From positions 3,062,001-3,126,000 of the forward strand of contig NZ_CP029551.1 of assembly GCF_003173735.1 (NCBI RefSeq): a DNA stretch of 64,000 bases, given 5' to 3'. This DNA comes from Methylobacterium radiodurans (lineage in GTDB: Bacteria > Pseudomonadota > Alphaproteobacteria > Rhizobiales > Beijerinckiaceae). The notes beneath the pieces are model-generated. The model saw only the letters and a program-made list of their open reading frames with translations. It did no database searches and was not told the DNA's origin. Positions within the stretch are counted from its first letter, which is position 1; the number at the start of each line of letters is the position of its first letter. This document shows positions 18,011-30,391 of the stretch, in pieces. The position numbers and the translations under genes are program-made.

Positions 18011-18634
18011 TCAGCCCTTCAGACCCGATGCCGCTTCAGCCGCCGCCCGGATCGCTGCCGTGTCCGGCGCGCCGGGCTTCACCACCCAGCTGCCGCCGAC
18101 GCAGAGCACCGCCGGCTCGGCGAGCCATTGCGGGGCGGTCGCTTCCGTGATGCCCCCCGTGGGGCAGAAGCGGACCTGACCGAACGGGGCTGCCAGCGCC
18201 TTCAGGGCCTTCAGCCCACCCGAGGCCTCCGCCGGGAAGAACTTGAACCGGTCGAGCCCGTGGTCGAGCCCGCGCATGATGTCGGCGGCGTTGGCCACGC
18301 CCGGCAGGTAGGGCACGCCGTTCGCCTTGGCGGCGTCGGTCAGCGGGTCGGTCAGCCCCGGCGAGACGATGAACTCGGCGCCGGCCGCCAGCGCCGCGTC
18401 GAGGTCGCGCGGGTTCAGCACCGTGCCGGCACCCACCACCGCGCCCTCGACCGTTGCCATCGCGCGGATGACATCGAGTGCCGCGGGCGTGCGCAGGGTA
18501 ACCTCCAGGGCGGTGAGCCCGCCCGCCACCAGGGCCTCGGCGATCGGCACCGCATGGGCCGCGTCCTCGATCACCAGGACCGGGATGACGGCGACGGAGC
18601 GCATCAGCGCGTCGATGCTGGTCAGGTCGTTCAC
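18011..18634 (-). CDS. eda: KDPG aldolase (2-dehydro-3-deoxyphosphogluconate aldolase)
   Basis: Cleaves 2-keto-3-deoxy-6-phosphogluconate to pyruvate and glyceraldehyde 3-phosphate, the last Entner-Doudoroff step. The GTG at 18634 is preferred because AGGAGGTGAT lies 5-7 nt upstream; an ATG at 18658 in the same frame would sit before this ribosome site. 207 aa. Schiff-base Lys131 is in FKFFPAE, Glu44 in ALEVTLRTP is the acid/base, and VGAGTVL and PTGGI bind phosphate. It lies 168 bp downstream of edd on the same strand, separated by a long palindromic repeat, so it may share the edd transcript. Confidence 0.95.
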   Translation of the reverse strand: MNDLTSIDALMRSVAVIPVLVIEDAAHAVPIAEALVAGGLTALEVTLRTPAALDVIRAMATVEGAVVGAGTVLNPRDLDAALAAGAEFIVSPGLTDPLTDAAKANGVPYLPGVANAADIMRGLDHGLDRFKFFPAEASGGLKALKALAAPFGQVRFCPTGGITEATAPQWLAEPAVLCVGGSWVVKPGAPDTAAIRAAAEAASGLKG

Positions 18635-18662
18635 GGCATCACCTCCTGTGGTCATCGCTTCG

Positions 18663-18798
18663 AAAGGTCCGAGACCTTTCGCGGGGTCCCGGGGCGGAGC
18701 CCTGCATTTGGCTCCGCCGCCCCGGCAGAGCCGGGACGGAGGAGCCAACCCGGAGTTCCGCCCCGGGACCCCGCCAAAGGGTCACGACCCTTTGGGAC
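18663..18798. repeat. Long palindromic repeat between edd and eda
   Basis: Contains a perfect 18-bp inverted repeat GCGGGGTCCCGGGGCGGA (18681-18698) against 18757-18774, flanked by hairpins AAAGGTC-CGA-GACCTTT (18663-18679) and CCAAAGGGT-CACG-ACCCTTTGG (18774-18795). The interior also folds. This family differs from the CTCCC-type repeats elsewhere in the window. It would be transcribed in an edd-eda mRNA and could shield or terminate it. Confidence 0.8.
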
Positions 18799-18802
18799 CC
18801 CG

Positions 18803-20626
<1,824 letters not shown>

Positions 20627-20679
20627 GGGTTCTCCTCGCCGTCCGCCCCGCGCATCGACGCGGGATGTGTCCGCTTTCG

Positions 20680-20721
20680 GAACGCGTTCTAGACCTCGGA
20701 CGATCGACCGTAAACGTTTAC
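20680..20721 (-). promoter_or_regulatory. edd promoter with two operator-like palindromes
   Basis: Read on the minus strand: -35 TTTACG (20714-20709), 17-bp spacer, -10 TAGAAC (20691-20686). GTAAACGTTTAC (20710-20721), a perfect 12-bp palindrome of LacI-family type, covers the -35. GAACGCGTTC (20680-20689), a perfect 10-bp palindrome, covers the -10. Their centres are 31 bp apart, about three helical turns. A LacI-family sugar-acid or carbon regulator (for example of the CceR kind) is a reasonable but unproven binder. Confidence 0.6.
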
Positions 20722-20742
20722 ACGAGCCCGCCGTCGCCGGGG

Positions 20743-20769
20743 GGGCCGGCGCCTCGGAGGCGCCGGCCC
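20743..20769 (-). terminator. GC hairpin at the 3' end of the asparaginase gene
   Basis: Perfect 11-bp stem GGGCCGGCGCC/GGCGCCGGCCC with a 5-nt loop, 9 bp after the asparaginase stop on the minus strand. There is no U-tract, so it is a weak intrinsic terminator or an mRNA 3' stabiliser. Confidence 0.5.
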
Positions 20770-20777
20770 GTTCGGGC

Positions 20778-22380
<1,603 letters not shown>

Positions 22381-22382
22381 AC

Positions 22383-22410
22383 AGAAAAGGGGCCGCCTCG
22401 CGGCGACCCC
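22383..22410 (-). terminator. Rho-independent terminator of groES-groEL
   Basis: On the minus strand, stem GGGGTCGCC/GGCGGCCCC (one G-U pair) with a 4-nt loop, then TTTTCT. It lies about 29 bp after the groEL stop. Confidence 0.85.
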
Positions 22411-22438
22411 TCCTCGTCTCTCGACAAGTGGCCCGGAC

Positions 22439-24097
<1,659 letters not shown>

Positions 24098-24167
24098 CTA
24101 GGGTTCTGGGGACGTGCCCCGAGACCGCGACCGGGTCTCCAGGGGCGGTGAAAAAGCGGTGCCCGAC

Positions 24168-24455
24168 TTAGGCGACGACGCCCATGATGTCGGACTCCTT
24201 CATGATCAGGAGGTCCTGACCGTCGATCTTGACCTCGGTGCCCGACCACTTGCCGAACAGCACGCGGTCGCCGGCCTTGACGTCGAGCGCGTTGACACGG
24301 CCCTGCTCGTCGCGGGCGCCGGGTCCGACGGCCACGATCTCGCCCTCCTGGGGCTTCTCCTTGGCGGTGTCGGGGATGATGATGCCGCCCTTCGTCTTCT
24401 CCTCGCCCTCGATACGGCGGACGACGACGCGGTCGTGCAGCGGACGGAACTTCAT
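24168..24455 (-). CDS. groS: Co-chaperonin GroES
   Basis: 95 aa. [14 protein letters not shown] start with AAGAGGGCAGCTC upstream; upstream in-frame codons are leader sequence. The mobile loop [21 protein letters not shown] and the roof-forming [11 protein letters not shown] are intact, ending ESDIMGVVA. Forms the heptameric lid of GroEL. First gene of the groES-groEL operon. Confidence 0.97.
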   Translation of the reverse strand: MKFRPLHDRVVVRRIEGEEKTKGGIIIPDTAKEKPQEGEIVAVGPGARDEQGRVNALDVKAGDRVLFGKWSGTEVKIDGQDLLIMKESDIMGVVA

Positions 24456-24519
24456 GAGCTGCCCTCTTGCTTCAGAACTCGAAGTGGCGTTGATGCGGCG
24501 CGCGTCGCCGCCTTCAAGC

Positions 24520-24560
24520 CCGGCCGTTAGCACTCATGGGGTGTGAGTGCTAACGGCCGG
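24520..24560 (-). promoter_or_regulatory. CIRCE operator (HrcA site)
   Basis: Perfect consensus TTAGCACTC (24527-24535), 9-nt spacer, GAGTGCTAA (24545-24553). The symmetry extends to 16 bp per arm (CCGGCCGTTAGCACTC). It sits just downstream of the -10 and 65 bp before groES, so HrcA binding should block groES-groEL initiation until heat shock. hrcA itself is not in the window. Confidence 0.95.
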
Positions 24561-24564
24561 CGGC

Positions 24565-24593
24565 GAGATAGCCACGAGGGCGTATTGAGTCAA
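24565..24593 (-). promoter_or_regulatory. groES-groEL promoter
   Basis: On the minus strand, -35 TTGACT (24593-24588), 17-bp spacer, -10 TATCTC (24570-24565), with CIRCE directly following. A housekeeping-sigma pattern. The 5' end of the divergent corA-like gene is about 77 bp away. Confidence 0.85.
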
Positions 24594-24669
24594 GACTGTC
24601 GCACCCCAGCGTAACGGGCCGACGACGCGTTTTTTCCTTCGCCTCCCCCGAAAGAGATATCGATCCTCC

Positions 24670-25668
24670 ATGCTGACCCTGCACGGACCGGAGGGGCAGC
24701 TCGCGCCCGCCGCTGCCGGATCGGGCCCCGCCCTGCCGGCGGACGCGGTCTGGATCGACCTGAACGACCCCTCCGCCGAGGAGGCCCGGGCGGTGGAGGC
24801 GGCGACCGGCATCCGCGTGCCGTCGCGCAAGGCGCTCAGTGAGGTGGAGAGTTCGAGCCGGCTGCGCCGGCTGAAGAACGGGCTCTCGCTCTCGACGCCG
24901 ATGATCACCTTCGAGCGGGCGGATTCGCAGCTGAAGCCGCTCGGCTTCGTGCTGACGCCGGATCACCTCGTCACCGTGCGCTTCCACGAGCTGCGGGCCT
25001 TCGAGGGCGCGCGCAAGCGTCTGGCGGAGGGCGAGCGGGCGGCCTCCAGCACCGAGACCTTTCTGCTCATCGTGGAGGAGCTGGTCGACGGGCTGGCGGA
25101 CGCGCTGGAGGATATGGGCGCCGAACTCGACGCGCTCGCCACCCGCGTCTTCGACTTCGACGTGAGCGCGGGCGGACCGCGCAACGGCGAGGCGCCGCCG
25201 CCGCGGCGGCGCGACCTCGCGCTGCGCCGGATCCTGCGCGGCATCGGCCGGCGCGGCAAGGCGCTCGGCAAGATCCGCTCGAGCCTGCTCGGACTGCAGC
25301 GGATCGTTCCCTACGTGGCGGGCGCCTGCGAGGACCTGCTCCGGCAGGAGGAGGATGCGCGCTTCGAGACGATCCGGCGGGACATCGAGTCCCTCGACGA
25401 GTTCGAGACGCGGCTCTCCGAGAACGTGCAGTTCCTGCTCGACGCGGCGCTGGGCCTGATCCAGATCGAGCAGAACAACGTCTTCCGGGTGCTCACCGTG
25501 GTCTCGGTGGTGGGCGTGCCGCCGACGCTCATCGCCTCGATGTACGGCATGAACTTCAAGCACATGCCGGAGCTGGACTGGGCCTACGGCTATCCCTACG
25601 CGCTCGGGCTGATCCTGCTCAGCGCGCTGGTACCGATCGTGTATTTCCGCGTCCGCGGCTGGTTCTGA
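24670..25668 (+). CDS. CorA-family divalent cation transporter
   Basis: 332 aa inner-membrane Mg2+/Co2+/Zn2+ channel family. A long cytoplasmic alpha/beta and helical funnel (WIDLNDPSAEEARAVEAATG, then the helices around ETFLLIVEELVDGLADALEDMG) precedes two C-terminal membrane helices. The hallmark YGMNF loop is present in LIASMYGMNFKHMPEL, followed by YALGLILLSALVPIVYFRVRGWF. An Arg/Pro-rich insert (GPRNGEAPPPRRRDLALRRI) interrupts the helical part, and the Arg-rich positives favour a Zn/Mg efflux-like ZntB subgroup only weakly. It is divergent from groES. Confidence 0.9.
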   Translation: MLTLHGPEGQLAPAAAGSGPALPADAVWIDLNDPSAEEARAVEAATGIRVPSRKALSEVESSSRLRRLKNGLSLSTPMITFERADSQLKPLGFVLTPDHLVTVRFHELRAFEGARKRLAEGERAASSTETFLLIVEELVDGLADALEDMGAELDALATRVFDFDVSAGGPRNGEAPPPRRRDLALRRILRGIGRRGKALGKIRSSLLGLQRIVPYVAGACEDLLRQEEDARFETIRRDIESLDEFETRLSENVQFLLDAALGLIQIEQNNVFRVLTVVSVVGVPPTLIASMYGMNFKHMPELDWAYGYPYALGLILLSALVPIVYFRVRGWF

Positions 25669-25682
25669 ACCGCCCCCCGACG

Positions 25683-25723
25683 CCGAAGCGGCCCCCGACC
25701 GGCTCGGTCAGGGACCGCTTCGG
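25683..25723. terminator. Hairpin between convergent genes
   Basis: CCGAAGCGG (25683-25691) pairs with CCGCTTCGG (25715-25723), with an inner CGACCG/CGGTC arm. It separates the corA-like gene from the small minus-strand gene and could serve both. No long U-tract. Confidence 0.6.
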
Positions 25724-25729
25724 GCCGTC

Positions 25730-25945
25730 TCAGTTCAGGTAGGTCCGGATCCAGTTCGGGGAGAGGATCTCGCCCTCCTCCGTGATGATCCAGGGCTGCT
25801 TGGCGGGGTCGGCGAGGGCGCCGGCGGCGGCGGCGATCGCCTCGCGCAGGGTGCCGTACCGCTCCGGCTGGGCCAGCGGCGAGCTCGCCGGGAGGGTGCG
25901 CCAGATCGTCAGATCGGCGGGCCGTTCGAGAGCTTCGGTTTCCAT
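25730..25945 (-). CDS. Small conserved protein, unknown function
   Basis: 71 aa. ATG at 25945 chosen because AAGGAACACAAGG precedes it; the frame extends upstream without a better site. Sequence METEALERPADLTIWRTLPA, then YGTLREAIAAAAGAL, and a C-terminal WIITEEGEILSPNWIRTYLN with three Trp. No signal or membrane segment. I recall similar short proteins in Methylobacterium, none characterised. It is alone and faces the hairpin shared with the corA-like gene. Confidence 0.65.
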   Translation of the reverse strand: METEALERPADLTIWRTLPASSPLAQPERYGTLREAIAAAAGALADPAKQPWIITEEGEILSPNWIRTYLN

Positions 25946-26092
25946 GGTCCTTGTGTTCCTTCCGAACTGGTTCGTCCGTTCAGGCAACCCGGCCGCCGAT
26001 AGTCCGGACGGCACGGTAGGCCTTTGATCGTCGTGAATGGCAGCATCTCAAGGGCGACTTTGCGATCTTTTCTCTACCCTGACCCTCGGAGA

Positions 26093-26120
26093 GGCCACGG
26101 TTTCGACGCAAACCGTGGCC
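26093..26120. promoter_or_regulatory. Perfect hairpin in the leader region of the HtrA-like gene
   Basis: GGCCACGGTTT (26093-26103), 6-nt loop, AAACCGTGGCC (26110-26120). A weaker CTGACG/CGTCAG arm lies at 26167-26189. No U-tract follows on either strand, so termination is doubtful. The 380-bp gap 25946-26325 otherwise holds no gene I can support and is relatively AT-rich in 26040-26300. Confidence 0.55.
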
Positions 26121-26325
26121 TGCACGACGGCTCGACACCGCAAAGACCCTGAAGACTGCTCATTCCCTGACGAAGATTGTCCCCGTCAGTGATGACCAAT
26201 CGGTTATCGCCTTCTCCGCCGGGCCGTGGTGCGCTGCCGCACGATCGCGGGACGGTTTCCTTTCTGTTGAAGGGGACAGGCTGAACGACCAGTTAAGGGC
26301 GTGGCCGCTCGGCAACGCGGGCGCG

Positions 26326-27528
26326 ATGCTGTATCCGCGCGGCCCCGGGCGTGGCCTGGGATGGTGGGCGGACGAGGGGTTTCGAGACGTGCCGGATCGC
26401 TTCGTGCGCACTGCCCTGGTGGCGGTGCTGGTGCTGCTGGCTCTGTTCGTGGCGCAGCCCTACGTCACGGCCCTGCTGTTCTCGGTCGAGACCCCGCGCG
26501 CCGTCACCGCCCGCGGCGACCTCGCGCCAGCCGAATCCACCACGGTCACCCTGTTCGAGCAGGCGAGCCCCTCGGTCGTCCACGTCTTCGCCCAGGCCGC
26601 AGCGCGCGGGCAGGCCCTGATGAGCCTCGACGACGAGGAGGAGGGCAGCCAGGGCAGCAGCGGCACCCAGACCGGCACCGGCTTCGTCTGGGACGCTGGC
26701 GGCCACGTCGTCACCAACAACCACGTTGTCCAGGCCGCGACCCGCTCCGGCGGCTCGATCGCCGTGCGCCTCTCCTCGGGCGAGGTGGTGGGCGCGCGGG
26801 TCGTCGGCACCGCGCCGTCCTACGACCTCGCGGTGCTGCAGCTCGGGCGCGTCTCGAAGATGCCGCCGCCGCTGGCCATCGGCACCTCCGCCAACCTGAA
26901 GGTGGGGCAGGCGACCTACGCCATCGGCAACCCGTTCGGCCTCGACCACACCCTGACGACCGGCGTGGTCAGCGCGCTCCAGCGGCGCCTGCCGACGGGG
27001 GAGGGGCGGGAGCTCTCGGGCGTGATCCAGACGGACGCGGCGATCAACCCGGGCAATTCCGGCGGTCCGCTCCTCGACTCGGCCGGGCGCCTCATCGGCG
27101 TCAACACCGCGATCTACTCGCCCTCGGGGGCGAGTGCCGGCATCGGCTTCGCGGTGCCGGTCGACACGGTGAACCGCGTGGTGCCGGACCTGATCCGCTC
27201 CGGCCGGGTGCGCAATCCGGGCATCGGCATCATCGCCGGCCAGGAGGCGACGGCCGCGCGACTCGGCATCGACGGCGTGGTGGTGCTGCGGGTGCTGCGC
27301 GGCTCGCCCGCGGCGGCCGCCGGCCTCCAGGGGGTCGATCCCGGCACGGGCGAGATCGGCGACATCATCGTGGGCGTGGGCGGCAAGCCGATCCACCGGC
27401 TGGCGGAGCTGACCGCGGCGCTCCAGGCGGCGGGCGTCGGCCAGGCCGTCAGCCTGACGGTCGAGCGCGACGGGCGCACCCGCACCGTGCGGGTGACCAC
27501 CGCGGACGTGGCGGAGAACCGGCAATGA
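26326..27528 (+). CDS. Membrane-anchored HtrA/DegS-like serine protease
   Basis: 400 aa. One N-terminal membrane anchor ([23 protein letters not shown], about residues 30-52) with no cleavage site, then a trypsin-like domain with the complete triad H133 (TNNHVV), D167 (SYDLAVL) and S245 (NPGNSGGP). One PDZ domain follows (about 290-390, GVDPGTGEIGDIIVGVGGKP). One anchor plus one PDZ resembles DegS rather than DegP. An acidic loop (LDDEEEGSQGSSG) precedes the first strand. The ATG at 26326 gives the longest form; a GTG at 26389 before the anchor is an alternative. It overlaps the next gene by ATGA. Confidence 0.9.
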   Translation: MLYPRGPGRGLGWWADEGFRDVPDRFVRTALVAVLVLLALFVAQPYVTALLFSVETPRAVTARGDLAPAESTTVTLFEQASPSVVHVFAQAAARGQALMSLDDEEEGSQGSSGTQTGTGFVWDAGGHVVTNNHVVQAATRSGGSIAVRLSSGEVVGARVVGTAPSYDLAVLQLGRVSKMPPPLAIGTSANLKVGQATYAIGNPFGLDHTLTTGVVSALQRRLPTGEGRELSGVIQTDAAINPGNSGGPLLDSAGRLIGVNTAIYSPSGASAGIGFAVPVDTVNRVVPDLIRSGRVRNPGIGIIAGQEATAARLGIDGVVVLRVLRGSPAAAAGLQGVDPGTGEIGDIIVGVGGKPIHRLAELTAALQAAGVGQAVSLTVERDGRTRTVRVTTADVAENRQ

Positions 27529-27887
27529 GCGGGATCGGGCACGCTATGCGCGACACTTTCCCTCCGCCTTCTGCGGCGGAGGGTGGCCCGGCCGTAAGGC
27601 CAGGTCGGTCGGGACGAAGTCCCGCAGAGGGGGGAGGGGGATCGTGCGTCGGGCTCGCGCTCCTGGCCTCCCTCCTTCTGACGCTTCCCACCGTCGCGGC
27701 CGAGCGGCCAGAGCGGCCCCGGCTCTGCCCGGAGAACGCGCCCGAGGGCGTGCGCCTGCCGCCGCGGCCGGGCTGCGGGCAGGGGGCGCCGCAGGCTCGC
27801 GACCGGGACGGGTTCCGCGATCTCGGCAACGGCGTGAAGGTGCGGGTCGGCGGCAGGGTCGGCGCCGAGTACGGCCTGGGGCGCTGA
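27525..27887 (+). CDS. Small exported protein whose N-terminus is encoded by a palindromic repeat
   Basis: 120 aa from ATG 27525 (overlapping the protease stop) or 113 aa from ATG 27546. Residues about 8-40 (MRDTFPPPSAAEGGPAV...) come from the dispersed repeat 27546-27640. Only then comes a signal-peptide core (VGLALLASLLLTLPTVAA), followed by a short mature part with two Cys (RLCPENAPEG, PGCGQG) and a GFRDLGNGVKVRVGGRVGAEYG end. No ATG, GTG or TTG lies in frame between the repeat and the signal core, so the original start may have been displaced. Either export still works with an extended leader, or the gene is damaged. Function unknown. Confidence 0.6.
   Translation: MSGIGHAMRDTFPPPSAAEGGPAVRPGRSGRSPAEGGGGSCVGLALLASLLLTLPTVAAERPERPRLCPENAPEGVRLPPRPGCGQGAPQARDRDGFRDLGNGVKVRVGGRVGAEYGLGR
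27546..27640 (+). repeat. Dispersed palindromic repeat (CTCC type), copy inside a coding frame
   Basis: Begins TGCGCGAC, then CCCTCCGCC-TTCTGC-GGCGGAGGG (27559-27582), GGTGGCCC, a GGCC..GGCC arm, GGGAC-GAA-GTCCC and a G-rich end. The same TGCGCGAC...GGAGGGTGGCCC frame appears on the minus strand at 56730. Stem positions that differ between the copies are changed on both sides, keeping pairing. Confidence 0.75.
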
Positions 27888-27897
27888 GAATCCACGG

Positions 27898-28644
27898 ATG
27901 CTGCTCGTCATCGGCCTCGCGGCCTGCCTCGGCCTCTGGTGGTTCTCGAAGAACCGGCACCGGCTCGACCCGCGTCTCACCGGCGGCCTCGCCCGGCGCG
28001 CGGCGACCTGGGGGGCGCTGGGGCTCGCCGGGTTCTTCCTGCTGCGCGGGCAGGTCGGCCCCGCCCTCGTGCTCGGGCTGCTCGGCGTCTGGCTGCTCGA
28101 AGGCCCGGAGCGGACCGGCTCCCGCCTCGCGCGCTTCGTCTCGGGTCTCGCGGGGGGCCTGCGGCCGCCCTGGCGCCGGCGGACCGGGCCGGACACGCGC
28201 CGCTTCCGCTCGCGCCTCGTCGAGGTCGCGCTGGGGGTCGACGGCACGGTCGTGGGCGGGCAGGTCATCGCGGGCCCGCGGGCGGGAACGGATCTCGACG
28301 CGCTGGCGCTGCCGGAGCTCTTGAGCCTGCGGCAGGCCTGCCGGGCTCAGGATCCGGACGGATTGCGCATGCTAGACGCGTATCTGGACCGCCGGCGTCC
28401 CGGCTGGCGTGTAGACGCTGAGGCTGATCGAGACCCGGGGCCGGGCCGTCCGCTTCAGCCAGGGGCGATGACGCAGGAGGAGGCGTACCAGGTCCTGGGG
28501 CTTGAGCGCGGGGCGACCCTGGAGGAGATCCGGGCGGCGCACCGGCGCCTCATGAAGGCGGCCCATCCCGACCAGGGGGGAAGCGCCGAGCGTGCGGCCC
28601 GCATCAACGCGGCCCGCGACAGGCTGACGTACCGACATCGCTGA
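27898..28644 (+). CDS. Membrane-anchored DnaJ-domain protein
   Basis: 248 aa. Two hydrophobic segments lie near the N-terminus (LLVIGLAACLGLWWF and the WGALGLAGFFLLRG...LVLGLLGVWLL pair). A central region with RFRSRLVEVALGVDGTVVGGQVIAGP follows. The J domain is at the extreme C-terminus (about 190-248: EEAYQVLGLERGATLEEIRAAHRRLMKAAHPDQGG) with the invariant HPD. This layout (membrane anchor first, J domain last) resembles Tim14/DjlC-type co-chaperones that recruit DnaK to a membrane. It is 10 bp behind the small exported protein and downstream of the HtrA-like protease, so all three may form one envelope quality-control transcript. Confidence 0.85.
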   Translation: MLLVIGLAACLGLWWFSKNRHRLDPRLTGGLARRAATWGALGLAGFFLLRGQVGPALVLGLLGVWLLEGPERTGSRLARFVSGLAGGLRPPWRRRTGPDTRRFRSRLVEVALGVDGTVVGGQVIAGPRAGTDLDALALPELLSLRQACRAQDPDGLRMLDAYLDRRRPGWRVDAEADRDPGPGRPLQPGAMTQEEAYQVLGLERGATLEEIRAAHRRLMKAAHPDQGGSAERAARINAARDRLTYRHR

Positions 28645-28786
28645 TACTCCACGCGCGTTGTCGAAGATCTGCACAAGGGATGGCGCCGGCCGGAACGCGG
28701 CCGGGCGCGCCGCGGGCGACGGGCCCGCGGGTCGTCTCGCGAACGGCTCGCGATGCGTGATCCGCGGCCGGGCCGCGGGCAGGGGC

Positions 28787-30259
28787 TCAGCTGCGGGTGG
28801 CGAAGCAGCTGAAGCCGCCGCGCTTGAGCGCGGCGCAGGCGTCCTGCGCGGATTCCTGCTCGGAGAAGCCGGAGAAGCGGGCGCGGTAGAGCGTGGCACC
28901 GCCGTGCTCGACCTTCACCGTGTAGGGGGCGGCCTTGGCGAGCGTGCCGCCGACCTTGGCGCGGGCCTCGCTCAGCATCGCCCGGGCCTTGCCCTCGTCG
29001 TCCATGGCGCCGAGCTGGATCACCCAGGCGGTCGGCGTCACCTTCGGGCCGTTGGCGAGCGCGGGCTTCGGGGACTCGGCGCGGGAGGCGGGCGCCTCGA
29101 CCGCGGCGAGGCGGGCGTCCGACTTGCCGCCGCCCGGGAAGGGGCTCTGGCCGGCGGTCGCCGCGTAGGCCTGGGCGGACCTGGGCAGGGCGCGGGCGCC
29201 GTAGCCGCCGCTGCCCGGCGTCGCGGTCGAGCGGTTCGGGGTGATGTCCATCGGCTCGGTCGAGGCCGTGGTCTCGACCTCGTCGTCGGCGGAGGCGAGC
29301 TGCGTGCGGGTGCGCGAGACGGCGTCGGCCACGACCGCGGGCCGGGCGCGCTCGGCGATCTCGGTGGTCGGCGCGGTCTGGCGGGCGCCCGCATAGGCGC
29401 GGGGCAGGTTCTGGCGCACGAGATCGGCCATGATCCGGTCACGGCTCGCGCCCGACTTGCCGCCGAGCACGATAGCCACGATCTGGCGGTCGTTGAGCTT
29501 GGCCGCCGTCATCAGGTTGAAGCCGGAATCGCGGGTGTAGCCGGTCTTGATGCCGTCCACGCCCTCGACCGTGCCGACGAGGCGGTTGTGGTTGCCGATG
29601 ACCCGGCCCCGGAAGGCGAAGGAGCGGGTCTGGAAGTAGCGGTAGTAGCGCGGGAAGCGGTCCTGGATCGCTCGGGCCAGCACCGTGAGGTCGCGCGCCG
29701 TGGTGATCTGGTCGGCGTCCGGCAGGCCCGACGCGTTGGCGTAGGTGGTGCGGCTCATGCCGAGCGCCCTCGCCTTGGAGGTCATCGCCTGGGCGAAGCG
29801 CTCCTCGGAGCCCGAGATGTTCTCGCCGATGGCGCAGGCCACGTCGTTGGCGGACTTCGTGACGAGCGCCTTGATCGCGTCCTCGACCGTGATTGTGGAG
29901 CCGGGACGGAGACCCAGCTTCGAGGGCGCCTGCATGGCGGCCTTGGCGGAGATGGAGAGCTCGGAATCGAGCGCGAAGCGGCCCTTCTCCATCTGCTCGA
30001 AGAGCATGTAGAGGGTCATCACCTTCGTGATCGAGGCGGGGTGGCGCAGCGCGTCCTCGTTGACCGCGTGGAGCGTCTTGCCGCTCTTCACGTCCACCAC
30101 CATCGCGGCGTAGGGCGGGTTGTAGCCGCCGCCCGCCCGGGCATGGTGGCCGCGGCGGCGTGCCTCGGCCGGGGAGGCCAGGGCGGTCAGCACCGCGGCG
30201 GCCGCGAGGGTCGCGGCGAGGGCCGGTGCCGTCCGGGAGCGGCTCTGTACGCTACGCAT
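28787..30259 (-). CDS. dacC: D-alanyl-D-alanine carboxypeptidase (PBP5/6 type) with SPOR domain
   Basis: 490 aa. ATG at 30259 gives a leader ending ALASPAEA. Active-site motifs are S76-I-T-K79, S136-A-N138 and K238-T-G240, those of the S11 family that trims the fifth D-Ala of muropeptides. The segment 270-410 is a low-complexity linker. Residues about 415-490 (WVIQLGAMDDEGKARAMLSEA ... FSCFATRS) form a SPOR domain that binds denuded glycan at the division septum. No C-terminal amphipathic anchor is seen, which fits replacement by SPOR. This fusion is widespread in Rhizobiales. Symbol is by analogy with the E. coli S11 family. Confidence 0.9.
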   Translation of the reverse strand: MRSVQSRSRTAPALAATLAAAAVLTALASPAEARRRGHHARAGGGYNPPYAAMVVDVKSGKTLHAVNEDALRHPASITKVMTLYMLFEQMEKGRFALDSELSISAKAAMQAPSKLGLRPGSTITVEDAIKALVTKSANDVACAIGENISGSEERFAQAMTSKARALGMSRTTYANASGLPDADQITTARDLTVLARAIQDRFPRYYRYFQTRSFAFRGRVIGNHNRLVGTVEGVDGIKTGYTRDSGFNLMTAAKLNDRQIVAIVLGGKSGASRDRIMADLVRQNLPRAYAGARQTAPTTEIAERARPAVVADAVSRTRTQLASADDEVETTASTEPMDITPNRSTATPGSGGYGARALPRSAQAYAATAGQSPFPGGGKSDARLAAVEAPASRAESPKPALANGPKVTPTAWVIQLGAMDDEGKARAMLSEARAKVGGTLAKAAPYTVKVEHGGATLYRARFSGFSEQESAQDACAALKRGGFSCFATRS

Positions 30260-30375
30260 CACGAGTGATCGCCCTCGAAGACCGGTGCGCGACCGGTCCG
30301 CATCATGGTGGAGGCGGGCGCGCCGGACACGTCTTCCGTGGCACCGCTGCATCGTTGGGAGATTAGGAAGCCGCG

Positions 30376-30391
30376 GTTACAGGGCGGTTAA
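30376..30391 (-). promoter_or_regulatory. Possible CtrA-binding site upstream of the carboxypeptidase gene
   Basis: Minus strand TTAA-N7-GTAAC, one mismatch from the CtrA consensus TTAA-N7-TTAAC. It lies about 117 bp before the start of the SPOR carboxypeptidase gene. The TTAA tetramer is rare in this GC-rich DNA. The rest of the 418-bp divergent gap 30260-30677 shows only GC hairpins (AGGCGAC/GTCGCCT at 30561-30581) and no gene. Confidence 0.35.
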
